Shown: positions 10,746 to 20,453, counted from the first letter of the stretch. The stretch is DNA of 64,000 bases from Lunularia cruciata (GCA_948567375.1 OX419762.1:57554841-57618840); one strand, 5' to 3'. Notes: generated by a model from the letters alone, not told the origin. Numbers and translations: made by a program.

Positions 10746-11094
10746 AAAATGTAGATTTTCAAATCCCACACTTTATCATAGATCACTATAAGTAGAATCA
10801 ATAGGTGATCTTATGAACTTGGTGAATTCATCACTATGTCCATGAACTTTGCTCTGAAATGGTAAACTAGATACACTCACTTGTTCTCACTATATGTAAA
10901 TGATTTTTATGTAAAATGGATTCAAGAACAGAAAATATGATGCATGAAATTGTCCTCCATGAGCCTCCATCCCATTCTTTGTCTACAATACTCCTAACCT
11001 ATCAATTACTCTTGTTTTTTCCCCAAAATTACTCAATCTCAATAGCTCGTGTTCTTCCAAGAGGGATGATCCACTCTTTTGGATTAAAACACTT
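10746..11094 (-). other. C1 leader between PBS and gag
   Basis: About 350 bp of minus-strand leader with no convincing ORF. A 61-residue plus-strand open frame here is antisense and has no matching feature. Confidence 0.5.
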
Positions 11095-11106
11095 GCTCTG
11101 ATACCA
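11095..11106 (-). promoter_or_regulatory. C1 primer binding site, initiator tRNA-Met
   Basis: The minus strand reads TGGTATCAGAGC, the standard initiator-Met PBS of plant gypsy elements. It starts one base after the LTR end, which fixes the orientation of C1. Confidence 0.9.
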
Positions 11107-11107
11107 T

Positions 11108-11831
11108 TGTAATGTTCTAGTGATAGTAGATAGATACAAACGAGAAACACAAGTTTTACACTCAAAACTCTAATGCTCTAAAGGAGCACCTTCTCTTTAT
11201 TATATAGCCAAAGAGGATCTACTCCAAGGAAGCTCCACCCTTGGATAAGATACATGGATTGGTGACTTTTCAATGAGTTCCATCCTTAGATTAGTTGTTG
11301 GGATGAGTGACATGTAGGTCCTTGTCTTATCTGGCTGGTCAAACAAGTTTTGATTGAAGGGAATCTTGTAGGAATCTTCAAATCACATGGGTAAGGTACC
11401 ATTGGAAAGCTCTTGTTGAGACAAGACAGGGAGGAGGTAAGGCCAACCTTTCCTCTATTGGGGGATATGTGCATTTTCAAGGTCTAATTCATCTGTTTAG
11501 GCCTCTAAAATTATCTCTAAAGTTTTTAGGCATATTTTGGTTTTTTCACTATTAGTAGAAGTACTCTTTTATTGATACTTATATCTGATCTACTTATTTC
11601 ATCATGTGCAACATCTTTCTAGATATTACCAAACCAAATTTCAACTCTAGATCATATGTCTAGCTATTGGTTCTACGGTTTCAAGCATATTTTGGTTTCT
11701 ACCCTATTAGTAAAGTACTCTTTTGGTGATACCTCTATCTAATCTATTCAGTCCATGATGTACAACATCCTTCTAGATAATACCAAACCAAATTTCACCT
11801 CTAGATGATTTGTTTAGCTATTGGTATTATA
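11108..11831 (-). repeat. C1 5' LTR (family C)
   Basis: A 724-bp LTR in minus orientation. Its inner end (TGTAATG on plus) abuts the PBS, and its outer end reads GGTATTATA, a mutated GGTATTACA. The same length and sequence type occur at 13762-14485, 27051-27646 and 36244-36976. A TATATAATAA box on the minus strand lies at 11197-11206, leaving a short R-U5. Confidence 0.85.
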
Positions 11832-12252
11832 TTGAGTGATGATGGCTTTGCTTGCATCAAGATATGGGTTCATTTATGGATGGATGGTTTTGCTCAGGGA
11901 GAAGGTGACCTTACTTGCACATAGGTGGATTTCCCTGCATGGGTGAGGGGTCCATTCATGTAGGTTGGGATTTAGAGCTTTTTCAAATAATTTTGATAGA
12001 AAATTATTGATAGAATGTTTTTGATAGACTTTGACAAACTCAATTCAACATAAATTTAACCAATATAATTTATAATTCAACTCATATTGGGACAAAGGTA
12101 TTCCAACCCCAAGAAAATCTTCAACCCTAGTGTATTGAGGTCTCTCCCAAATTCCTACGACAACCACTCTATCCTAGCTCTTGTTCAACCATCCCTACTC
12201 AATTTGGGTCATGTTATGTGCAATTTGGTGATAATTGATTAATCATGGTACT
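11832..12252. other. Anonymous flank of C1
   Basis: 420 bp of AT-rich DNA with no ORF, repeat or motif I can name. It is presumably the DNA into which C1 inserted. Confidence 0.4.
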
Positions 12253-12673
12253 TGTAACAATATGGTGTAGAGGCTGACAAGTTAGAAAATAGGCCAAATT
12301 AGCCAAGTAGTTTAAAAATGTTCTAGAAGCATCTAGGAAACATCTTGGTCCATTCCATGTATCAAGTGATGGGTATGCCAAGTAGGTAGCTTCTAGGAAG
12401 AAGCTTCTTGGGCTAGCTTAGCTTCCACACCAAGTAGGTGGCTCCTAGGAGGAAGTTTCTTTTGAAGCTTCTTGGTTGGCTTACCTTGCACTCCAAGAAG
12501 ACTACTTCAAGTAGGAAGTCTTCTTAGGAACTTTCATAGAGCCTTGTATGTTTCTAATAAATACAAAATCCCAAGCTCATGCTAGGCATTTGGAGTTTCA
12601 TTCATTTGAAAGTCCCAATGTGATCTTCCACTTTGGTCTTCCATTCTCTTATTTCTGTCCTTGGTCTTTTATA
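12253..12673 (+). repeat. Old solo LTR of family E
   Basis: 421 bp begins TGTAACAATATGG and ends TTGGTCTTTTATA. It follows the E1-E3 LTRs throughout, including the AAGCTTCTT palindromes, the AATAAATAC box and the GCTCATGCTAGGCATTTGGAG block, but with many substitutions. The flanks GTACT and GTTCC match at only three of five bases, so the TSD is decayed. No internal sequence is attached. Confidence 0.85.
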
Positions 12674-13761
12674 GTTCCTTGTTTATATCCTCCATATTAG
12701 GAGAACCCAAACACTTTTGATACTTGGGAATTTCAACCATTTTCTCCTTGTTCTTCTCTCTATTCAAAAACCTCCCTTATCTCATCTCTCTATCTCCTCT
12801 ATCTTGGTTCAAAATTGCACTTCTCTCACCCTAAATTCTAAATTATCTTAGATCCTCTCCTTTCTTTCTTATTCCTCTCTCCTTTTGATTCTTGTGACAA
12901 TGTACTAATAGTATAAATGGTAAGAGTAGGCAGTTTCCGCAAGGATACAGGTTGGAACCAAATAAAAATGAAGATCAAGTGTCATAATGTCAGTAGTTGT
13001 CTATTCTTGCCTATTTTACCTCTTGGAAAAAAACCATTCCCAAAAGAGTGTAAGGATACCCACAGTGGCATCCTATAGAAAAGAGAAATTATTGACCACT
13101 CAAGCCAAAGATTTAATCTAACAAGCACTTGATAGTGGTCATACACTTCACATTGAAGGCCTCTTCCTCTTGAAGAGACTCTTTTACCTTAACAACCAGT
13201 CCTTCTTGTAGGTATATTTCACCTTAAAGGTCACTTTTCAAGCCAAAGGTTCTTTCACCTTGATGCCATTGTTGACCGTATGCATCTCTTCCCATAAGAT
13301 GCAATCCCTAAGAAGTCCAAAATCACCTATCTACTTGGCTTTTCTATTCCATGGTACTCTCAATGCTCCATCTTTGCCAAAACCCTTTCTCACACTAACT
13401 TGCTTGTTAAGAATGTCAAGGGTAACTTCCTTGATAATGTACAAATTTCCTACCTTAGTACAAGCACTCATTCTTGCTTAATGTCAAGGGTAACTTCCTT
13501 GATTTAGTGCAGATTCCTAATTAGGTACTCAAAGATACATTCCTATTGCAAAATTCCTCACTCGTACTTAATGAAGTATACAATCAAAGATGTATGCAAA
13601 ATCCATTCAACACAAAGACGCAATAGAGATGTTTGAGCTGAATACTTTGTTCATGAAAGAAGTGGACATATCTTTTGTGGGTGGCAACCCATGTATAAAG
13701 TTTCCTACTCGGAGAGGAAGGTGATCAACAACTAACAAAGCTTGAAATTTTACAATTACAC
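12674..13761. other. Gene-free stretch with a SINE-like patch and a short duplication
   Basis: I see no supportable gene. At 12918-12959 there are A-box and B-box like motifs (see findings). A 23-bp string beginning ATGTCAAGGG occurs twice, near 13413 and 13481, 68 bp apart. The 73-residue plus-strand open frame at 13260-13481 has no recognisable features. Confidence 0.4.
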
Positions 13762-14485
13762 TATAATCTTCCAAGGATAGGAGACCTGAAGAGAAATACA
13801 AAAGAAGAAACACACAATTTCACACTCAACTTCAGATGTCCTAAAGGAGCACCTTGATTGTATTATATAGCAAATGGGACTCCCCTAAAGGAAGCTCCAC
13901 CCTTGGATCAGATACATGGATTGGTGACATGTAAACAAGCTCTATCCTTAGATTAGGTGACATGTTGGCTTTGATCTTATCTAGTTGGTTAAACCATCTT
14001 TGACCAAAGGGAATTATTATGGAATCTTCTTTAAGGAATCTCCAAATCACGTGGGGATATGATTGCAAAGCTCTTGATGAGACAAACTTGGGAGAGAGAA
14101 GGCCAGCCTTTTCTCTATTTGGGAAATCTACACATTTTTGAGGCCTAATTCATCCATTTGGGGCTCCAAAATTGTTTTCAAGCTATTCTCGGCTCTTACC
14201 CTATTTTAAGAAGTATTATTTGGTGATATTTCTATCTAATCTACTTAGTCCATTATCTACAACATCCTTCCAAATGTTACTAAATCCAGTTTTCACCTCT
14301 AGGTCATATATCTAGCTTTTGGTATTACATTTTCAAGTTGTTTTCAGACTCATGCTCTATTAGTAGAAGTGCTCTTTCTATGACAACTCTCTTTGATCTA
14401 CCTAGCCCATCATACATAACATCCTTCTAGATGTTAGCAAGTCAATTTCTACCTCTAGATAATATATCTAGCTATTGGTATTACA
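13762..14485 (-). repeat. Solo LTR of family C
   Basis: 724 bp, ending GGTATTACA, flanked by a perfect 5-bp TSD, TACAC at 13757-13761 and 14486-14490. It matches the C1 LTR over its length and has no internal region, so it is a solo LTR left by LTR-LTR recombination. Confidence 0.9.
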
Positions 14486-14790
14486 TACACCTACTTCACT
14501 TATCACTAATCCTACCTGTCGTGCGTATATACATCGCTACACAACATACATCACTGTCAATATCATACACTATAGAAGCACAACTCACACATAAGTCATA
14601 CATAGATTCTAAAGTGCAACAATTGCCTCCCTAGCTGGCGGTTAGGCCCCTCTAACTCCAGATAGCTATCTATGCTAAGTATATGGTATACCCTCTAATG
14701 GGCAAAGATCAGGAGGCCGGGTGCTATGAAGCCCCATCGTTAGTCGCCTGTCTGCAATCTATACCATATAAAGAATGAACTAGCTATAGG
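14486..14790 (-). other. L1 3' non-coding remnant
   Basis: About 300 bp downstream of the L1 stop codon on the minus strand. There is no clear polypurine tract or 3' LTR. The 3' LTR was probably lost, or has diverged beyond recognition. Confidence 0.4.
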
Positions 14791-15463
14791 TCAAGTACAT
14801 CTAGGACATAACCACTGTCCTTGAGGAACCACCGTGAGGGGAGGAGTCATACATGCCATATTCCATCCTCTTGAACAACTATCACGCACTAACATAGTAG
14901 CAGCTCCACCAGAAGAGCCACATAACATACACCTCAAGCCTGCACAAGTGCCAAGCTTGGGTCCATAGTACCATCAATGTTTGGAAGGTGGCATGGCGCA
15001 CAATTGCACACATGACCCTTCCAAACAACACCATCATGTCCTTCTAACACAAGGACTCCAAATGGCAAAACCTCACGCACTCTCAAGATAATGCGGCCTA
15101 TAGAAACATCAAGTGTCATTGGTACTGTCTGCTATAGATATACATAGTCGCCTGGATGAAATCAATGGATCAAGGGTCTATAACCTCCTCCTCAAATGGT
15201 AGCATAGCGTAAAGTATCTCTATGTTGAGCAATTGCCAAGTTCTCAAAGGCCATCGGCATCACTCTCTAAAAGATCTTTGCCTGCTGAGAACATGTGCTC
15301 ATCCATACATGGGGGTCATCCAAGTCCAAATAGTAGCATCTCAATGAATGGCTGTAGGTAAATCTGGATCTCATCCATAGAGTAGAAAGTATGGAGAGAA
15401 GGATGCTAAGGAGGCTTGCCGATTGAACCGATAGCCCATGGCCAACCAAGGTAATTGGAGATC
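14791..15463 (-). pseudogene. L1 pol C-terminus: integrase tail and PHD finger
   Basis: After the integrase core the minus strand continues, across frame changes, through WMRSRFTYSHS, MAFENLAIAQHRDTLRYA and FHPGDYVYLQQTVPM to VLPFGVLVLEGHDGV (GPY/F-like) and CAPCHLPNIDGTMDPSLALV. One further frame change leads to a 45-residue PHD finger at 14797-14931. The Cys are at 14929 and 14920, Arg in place of Cys at 14884, Cys at 14875, Asn in place of His at 14860, Cys at 14851, then WLCPRC with Cys at 14806 and 14797. The stop is TGA at 14791-14793. Spacing C-x2-C-x11-[R]-x2-C-x4-[N]-x2-C-x14-C-x2-C fits the PHD pattern; each lost ligand is one base away. PHD fingers read histone H3 tails, so a targeting role like that of chromodomains is the likely function. 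Confidence 0.8.
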
Positions 15464-16036
15464 CTAATCTCCCAAGTGGCCTCTCTGCAAACCATACTTT
15501 TGCAATCCTCTCTTCATTGTCTGAACCACTCTCTCTGCTAAGCCATTTGCCTCAGGGTGAACTTGGGATGTAGTACAATGATCAATCAAAGCCTTGTCAC
15601 ACAAGACCTGAAACTCCCCCAAGAACTCTGTACCCTGATCAGTCAAAACCTCAGCTGGTGCACCAAAATGACTAAGAACTCGATCCAGGAATGAGTAAGC
15701 TGTCCCTTCACTAGACTTGTCAAGAAGTGCCACCAACTCAATCCACTTGGAGAAGTGCTCCACCATCACCAAAACATACCGATGATATCTCACAGTTAGC
15801 GGTAAAGGTCCGGCAAAGTCCAAACTCCAATGGTAACCCAATCCCATGATAGGTAATGGGTGTAATTGTGGTGTAGGAGCATTGAATGATGCTCTAACTC
15901 GGTCACAAACCACACATCTGGCAACAAATTCTTGTACCTCGGTCTGCATACCGCGCCACCAATAATGACTCTGGAGTAAGCTATATGTATGCTTTACTCC
16001 AAAATGTCCTAGCTCCTCATGAGCATGATGGACCAA
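15464..16036 (-). pseudogene. L1 integrase, zinc finger and catalytic core
   Basis: A 190-residue open stretch. The HHCC finger runs HHAHEELGHFGVKH to CVVCDRV. The catalytic core has D in SLDFAGPL, D in LTDQGTEF and E in NGLAERVVQTM, so all three acids are present. It would insert the cDNA into the genome. It continues to the C-terminal part at lower coordinates and follows the RNase H tail at 16067-16456 in the normal order. It ends at a stop after GLQRGHLGD. Confidence 0.9.
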
Positions 16037-16066
16037 CTGTGGTCTTTGAGATAGAAATGGTACTAC

Positions 16067-16456
16067 TCACACTCTACCATCCTCCCATACACGCAAAAGG
16101 TGTCTACCCTCCAATCTGAACCGTCTGGCTCGCTGAAGAACACGGTCTCTTTCCTTGGCCCCAACTGTGCCACCCACAACAACAGTGTGAAGATAGTCCA
16201 TCACTAAGACATCATCATGAATGTCTTGCTGAACTGTACCAATATCTTCACTCTCTGGATCTATGACCTCAATAACTCCTCCTGTATGTGCTGAGAGAGA
16301 TACCACCAAAGCCTCTGCAAATAAACATAGAAAGGCCGATGCATGCCAACCTGACACCATCTCCTCATCTGTCTCACCATGCCAACGTGCTCCGGTCTGA
16401 TCCTGTTGGTTGGGACATGGGTTTCTACTCAACCCATCTATATCACGGTTCACCAC
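16067..16456 (-). pseudogene. L1 linker between RNase H and integrase
   Basis: 129 residues opening with VNRDIDGLSRNP, matching the N-A-D-x-L-S-R end of gypsy RNase H where the chain passes into the tether. The rest (ALVVSLSAHTGGVIEV, RDVLQRARRFRLEGRHLLRVW-like text) is the usual poorly conserved spacer and the start of the integrase N-terminal region. It is in the same strand and order as the neighbours and is interrupted on both sides by stops. Confidence 0.65.
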
Positions 16457-17385
16457 TCCAGGTCTGTGAACAATCGTGAAATCATACTCTTGTAAAATCA
16501 GAGCACATCGTGCAAGCTTCCCTAAAAGCTTGTCGGACTACATCAACCACTTCAATGGCTGATGATCAGTGATGAGAGTGAAGGGGTTACCAAATAGGTA
16601 ACATCGGAAATGTGCTACTGCCCAAACTGCTGTCAAGCACTCTCCCTCATATGAACTATACTTTGCCTCCGCTGAATTGTTGGAGCGACTAGCATAGGCC
16701 ACCACAAACTCCTTCTCCTCATCATCATGCTGGGTGAGCACCGCTCCAAGCCCCAACATACTCCAATCAGTGTGAACCTGAAATGGTAGTCCCCTGATTG
16801 GTCTCCTCAAAATAGGAGCAGATGTCAACCTCTCCTTGAGCTCTACAAAAGCTCTCTCCTGCTCATCCCCCCAACACCACTCATGTCTAAGCTTGGTAAG
16901 CTTTGTCAAGGCCTTGGCAATGACACTAAATCCTCTAACATAGCAGCGATAGAAGTTTGCTAACCCAAGGAATGCTCGCACTCTACTCACATCAGTAGGC
17001 CGAGGAATATGTGCAATAGCCTCCACCTTGGTCTGTTGGACACCAAGTCCTCCGGGGTAGATAGTGTGACCCAAATACTCAACCTGCTTGTGGAAGAACC
17101 TACACTTCCCAAGATGTAATTTGAGTCCATGAGATCTCAACCTATCAAACACCTCCAACAACTGTCTCTCATGCTCCTCCACAGTAGTGCTATAAACCAA
17201 AATGTCATCAATATAGCACTGAGCAAAATCCAATCCAACTAGGATCGTATCCATGACCCTCTGGAACTCAGCAGGAGCATTCTTCAACCCAAATGGTAAG
17301 AACCTCCACTGATATAACACATCCTTGCCGTGAGGATCAATAGCCCAAAATGATGTCTTGGACTTATCCTCCTCCCTGATCGGAC
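16457..17385 (-). pseudogene. L1 reverse transcriptase (C-terminal half) and RNase H
   Basis: The open stretch 16538-17320 holds QWRFLPFGLKNAPAEFQRVM, catalytic YIDDILVYS, YLGHTI, FLGLANFYRCYV and the RNase H core FQVHTDWSMLGLGAVL with ASRSNNSAEAKYSSYEGEC. The RNase H first Asp is kept (VHTD). Upstream, EEDKSKTSFWAIDPHGKD is readable in another frame to about 17385, where it joins gag sequence. The fingers of RT and the whole protease are missing, so an internal deletion has fused gag to mid-RT. Confidence 0.88.
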
Positions 17386-18900
17386 CAACTCCACTGATGC
17401 TCCTCTAGACTCTGGAGCACGTACTGCACTCCTAGTCACTGCTGCAGATGCATCCACCTGTGCTGCTCTGCACATGAAGTCCAAAGCATCTCTATCACCA
17501 ACATATGAGATGGAAGCCTCAACACCCAAATCTGATCTCCTCTGAGCAATAGCCATACTAGCCAATCTCTGCTCCAATTGCTCAAACCAAGTAGCCATAG
17601 CTGTGTCAAAAGTAAGGGCAGGTACTGCACCTCTACTAGGTGTAGATCCTCTACCACCACCTCTACCACCTTGTCCTCCATGAACTAGAGCTCCTCTACT
17701 ACCTGCCATAGTAGCCCTACCACTCCGTAACTCCGCGTGTAGGTCAAAACATTGGTCACTAGTGTGACCAAATATGTGGCAATGATCACATTGCCTCTGT
17801 GCTGGCTGTGATGCACCCAAGGTATCAGGTCCACTGCCTTGAGTAAACTCTCTCTGATGGTGAGGTCCACCACAAGTCCAACAAGAAACACCACCACTCA
17901 CTGGTTGCTGCTGACCCAAAAATGAGGGTAAGGGTCTAACTCCACTCGCTCCATAGCATCTGGGCTGTCCACCCTGTCCTCAAAAACCAACTGGGCGTGG
18001 TGCACTCTGCTGCACTCTAGAAGGAGTCACAGCCGTGGATGAGGTCTCCCTATCAAATCCAGATGTCACCACTCTCTCCTCCACCATGTTGAGCTCAATA
18101 CGCTCAGCCAAACCAAAGACTATTGCCAAAGTGGGCAAAGTAGCCTGCAACAACATAACATCACAAACTCTACGTCGCAACTTCATGTCCAGTATCCCAT
18201 ACCAAAACTGGACTGCCTGGGCCTCAATAACTCCCTGAGTGAAACTGATCAGCCGCCTCATGCGAGTGTATGCCTCGTGTAGGCTCTCTTTAGCCTTCCG
18301 CTGGAACTCCTGCAAGCTCCTCAACTTGTCAGTCTGCACTCCCTGGTAGTTCTACCTCAAACATAGGAAGAACTCTACCATGGGGTTAAGTCCCGGTACC
18401 ACACCACCTCCTGCAGCGGTACCTCTACTCGTAAGAGCACTATCTCCAGCTAGTGCACCTCCACTAGCTCCACCCACACTACTCGAGCTAGAACTTGTAG
18501 GTACAGCCGATCTACTCCTGGCCACCGAGCCTGAAGTGATGCAAACATAGTGTGGAGACCAATACTATCTCCATATTTCAATCTCCTCCAATTGAGCTCT
18601 CTTGAACTCATGGTAGTCATCCATCAGCGGACCCTCCAAGTGCTGAAACAACCCCTTCCATGCCATGAAGGGTGTGAACAAAGTCGGGTTCCGCATCTGC
18701 TGCAGATCACACCAACTATCAAACTCCTAGATGAAGTCATCCTACTCAATGGTACCCACTATACCAGAGTAACACCTAGGGCCTTTGGAGGCCCCATAAA
18801 TCTTGTCTATGTCCCACAACAATGGTGCGGACACACCAAGTGCACTCTCAATTGAATCAGCTCCTATGTTGAACTCCAACTCAGAGTCAATCTCCTCCCT
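17386..18900 (-). pseudogene. L1 gag
   Basis: Minus-strand gag in two main open stretches. 17980-18339 carries the capsid part (SLQEFQRKAKESLHEAYTRM, QAVQFWYGIL, ATLPTLAIVFGLAERIE). 17386-17919 carries CWTCGGPHHQREF, an incomplete knuckle, then CDHCHIFGHTSDQCF, a full CCHC knuckle, then a Gly/Arg-rich patch (GGQGGRGGGRG). Further upstream, a Ser-rich N-terminal text is readable near 18380-18540. The gag fold is inferred from position and the knuckle. It is broken by stops and, at about 17385, by the deletion that joins it to RT. Confidence 0.75.
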
Positions 18901-19419
18901 CACTGGGACCTAAGATATAGGCTGATATCGAGCATCATTCCGAGTAAACCCACTACATACTGCAGGGCTAACTCCTCTAGAATCTCCAAAGAACTCTGTC
19001 GTGACAAAGTAACCGCAACAACAAACCCGAACTACTAACTGCAACCGCAAGTCGCAACCGCAAGTACCCCACCAAGTGCCAACACCACCAAGTGCCAATA
19101 TTAACTAAGCACCACCCACTAATGTAACTCTAATCGAGATAACTACACTAGGGGAAAGGGCAACCTGTAACCTGCCATCATAACACGTACTCTCACGGTC
19201 TGCAGGTCATCACTTCCTGCCTCACTAGAGAGAAACAAAGGTAGTCTAACTGGTCATCACTCCAGCCACACCACCGAGAGCACACCAGAGCACCAACGCT
19301 CAAAAGTTAGGGCACCTCATACAAACGTGGTGCACAAATAGGAAGCAGAGAATAGAGGGGATCCAATCACAAGAAATCTAAACAAAAACCCTCCATCTCA
19401 TAACACAACACGGGACGGA
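18901..19419 (-). other. L1 leader
   Basis: About 520 bp between the gag remnant and the PBS on the minus strand. No ORF is worth naming. It contains a short repeat of CCGCAAGT/CGCAACCG strings near 19010-19070. Confidence 0.45.
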
Positions 19420-19430
19420 CTCTGCCACCA
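19420..19430 (-). promoter_or_regulatory. L1 candidate primer binding site
   Basis: The minus strand reads TGGTGGCAGAG, two bases after the presumed LTR end. It resembles the initiator-Met PBS TGGTATCAGAG with two changes. This is a weak match placed by context. Confidence 0.4.
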
Positions 19431-19432
19431 TT

Positions 19433-19772
19433 TGGCATTTGACATAAGAGAAGTTCGTATCTAAATCCTAAGCTACTAGGATCACCAAGAATAGGATCAA
19501 ACTGCCTCTCCTAGCCAAAACTACATGTGTATAGATAACAATGGCACAATCACTAGGACAACAAGTGAGGGTGGATCAATTGGCTAGGGCACCAGTCTAG
19601 GAACAAGAGATCTAGGGGTCAAACCCTATTGCGCACAATCTAGCAAGAAAGGTAGATTTTGCCAACCAATGACCAAGATCTACTCTAAACTAGCTAGCCT
19701 CATGCCAGCAAGCTGGCTTGCTGGCCCTATGAAGTCCTAGACTTCTAGGCATTTGTAGCCTCTCATAGCCCA
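19433..19772 (-). repeat. L1 5' LTR, inner part
   Basis: 340 bp between the PBS and the E1 insertion. With 25364-26420 it would make an LTR of about 1,392 bp. The inner end is taken as TGGCATTTGACA. Because no second copy exists in the window, the boundary is inferred from the PBS. Confidence 0.5.
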
Positions 19773-19842
19773 TGTAACAATATGGAGTTTAGCGATGAAG
19801 TTAGTCGGGCTTACAAAGTAGAGAATAAGACAAAATAGCCTA

Positions 19843-19855
19843 GAATATTCAAGAA
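19843..19855 (+). promoter_or_regulatory. Heat-shock-element-like motif in family E U3
   Basis: GAATATTCAAGAA has three alternating GAA/TTC units at 5-bp spacing, the arrangement bound by heat shock factors. Equivalent sites are at 25027-25039, 46017-46029 (one mismatch), 53186-53198, 59005-59017 and 63883-63895 (minus). Function is inferred from the motif only. Confidence 0.5.
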
Positions 19856-20069
19856 GCATCTAAGAAGCTTCTTGGGAAGCTTCCCAACTAGTAAACTTGT
19901 GCTCTAAGCAGGTAGCTTCTAGAAGCTTCTAACTAGCTTAGCTTGCATGCCAAGTAGGCGGCTTCTAGAAGGAAGCTTCTTGAGAAGCTTCCTGGTTAAC
20001 TTGGCTTGCACTCCAAGAAAGCGGCTCAAGGAAGCTTCTTGAGAAGCTTCAAGGGTCTTGTATGCTACC

Positions 20070-20077
20070 TATAAATA
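20070..20077 (+). promoter_or_regulatory. TATA box of the family E LTR
   Basis: TATAAATA in CTACCTATAAATACCAAAGCC is conserved in all E1-E3 LTRs. The start site would be near 20100, giving a U3 of about 330 bp and a short R-U5. Confidence 0.65.
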
Positions 20078-20183
20078 CCAAAGCCAAAGCTCATGCTAGG
20101 CATTCGGAGTTTTTACTCATTCAAGTGTCCCAAATGTGAGTTTCCATTCTCCTATTTCTCTCCTCGGTTTTGGTCATTTACAT

Positions 20184-20195
20184 TGGTATCAGAGC
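20184..20195 (+). promoter_or_regulatory. E1 primer binding site, initiator tRNA-Met
   Basis: TGGTATCAGAGC is separated from the LTR by one T. The same site is in E2 at 46358-46369. Confidence 0.93.
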
Positions 20196-20204
20196 AAGAA
20201 TGGG

Positions 20205-20420
20205 ATGGATGGAATTTATGGACCACCAAATCCACTTCCGCCAAACCATTGGGACTTTCATGTCCAGATATTACCAAAGCATTGTTTCACACAATTCATC
20301 ACCTCGCGCTTTGGGCAGGATTTTCTACATATGATCACCGTGTTAGAGGAACCCCAGATACTTCCAGTTGTAACTTATGGAGAACAGTGGACGTGTTATA
20401 TCTATGTGTTTATCAATTAG
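20205..20420 (+). CDS. Leader ORF of family E (71 aa) before gag
   Basis: The ORF starts with ATG ten bases after the PBS and ends TAG before gag. It begins MDGIYGPPNPLPPNHWDFHV and ends CYIYVFIN. The same frame is kept in E2 with one CAG-to-TAG change, and its 3' part is visible in E3 (54340-54405) and E4. A second, overlapping frame (ending LDKLRVVE at 20443) is also open in E1 and E2, so which frame, if either, is translated is unclear. No domain is recognised. It could be an upstream regulatory ORF or simply conserved leader RNA. Confidence 0.35.
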   Translation: MDGIYGPPNPLPPNHWDFHVQILPKHCFTQFITSRFGQDFLHMITVLEEPQILPVVTYGEQWTCYIYVFIN

Positions 20421-20453
20421 ATAAATTGAGGGTAGTGGAATAGAGTAGTAGCG

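Larger units (their letters stand above)
19773..20182 (+). repeat. E1 5' LTR
   Basis: 410 bp. U3 carries GAATATTCAAGAA at 19843-19855 (heat-shock-element-like), two copies of the palindrome GAAGCTTCTTGAGAAGCTTC at 19972-19991 and 20031-20050, and a TATAAATA box at 20070-20077. The PBS follows directly. Confidence 0.93.

Noticed and set aside
12918-12960. Functional tRNA gene
   Set aside because: No cloverleaf or acceptor stem can be drawn; only box-like motifs are present.
14934-15119. HVCNCAPCH as a separate zinc-binding domain
   Set aside because: Spacing does not fit a known finger. It is better read as the segment linking the integrase tail to the PHD finger.
18550-18855. 101-aa plus-strand ORF
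   Set aside because: It lies antisense to the L1 gag N-terminal region, with no recognisable domain.
19921-20055. Repeated AAGCTTC blocks as a CRISPR-like array
   Set aside because: Units are irregular, overlap palindromes inside an LTR, and have no unique spacers. This is eukaryotic DNA.
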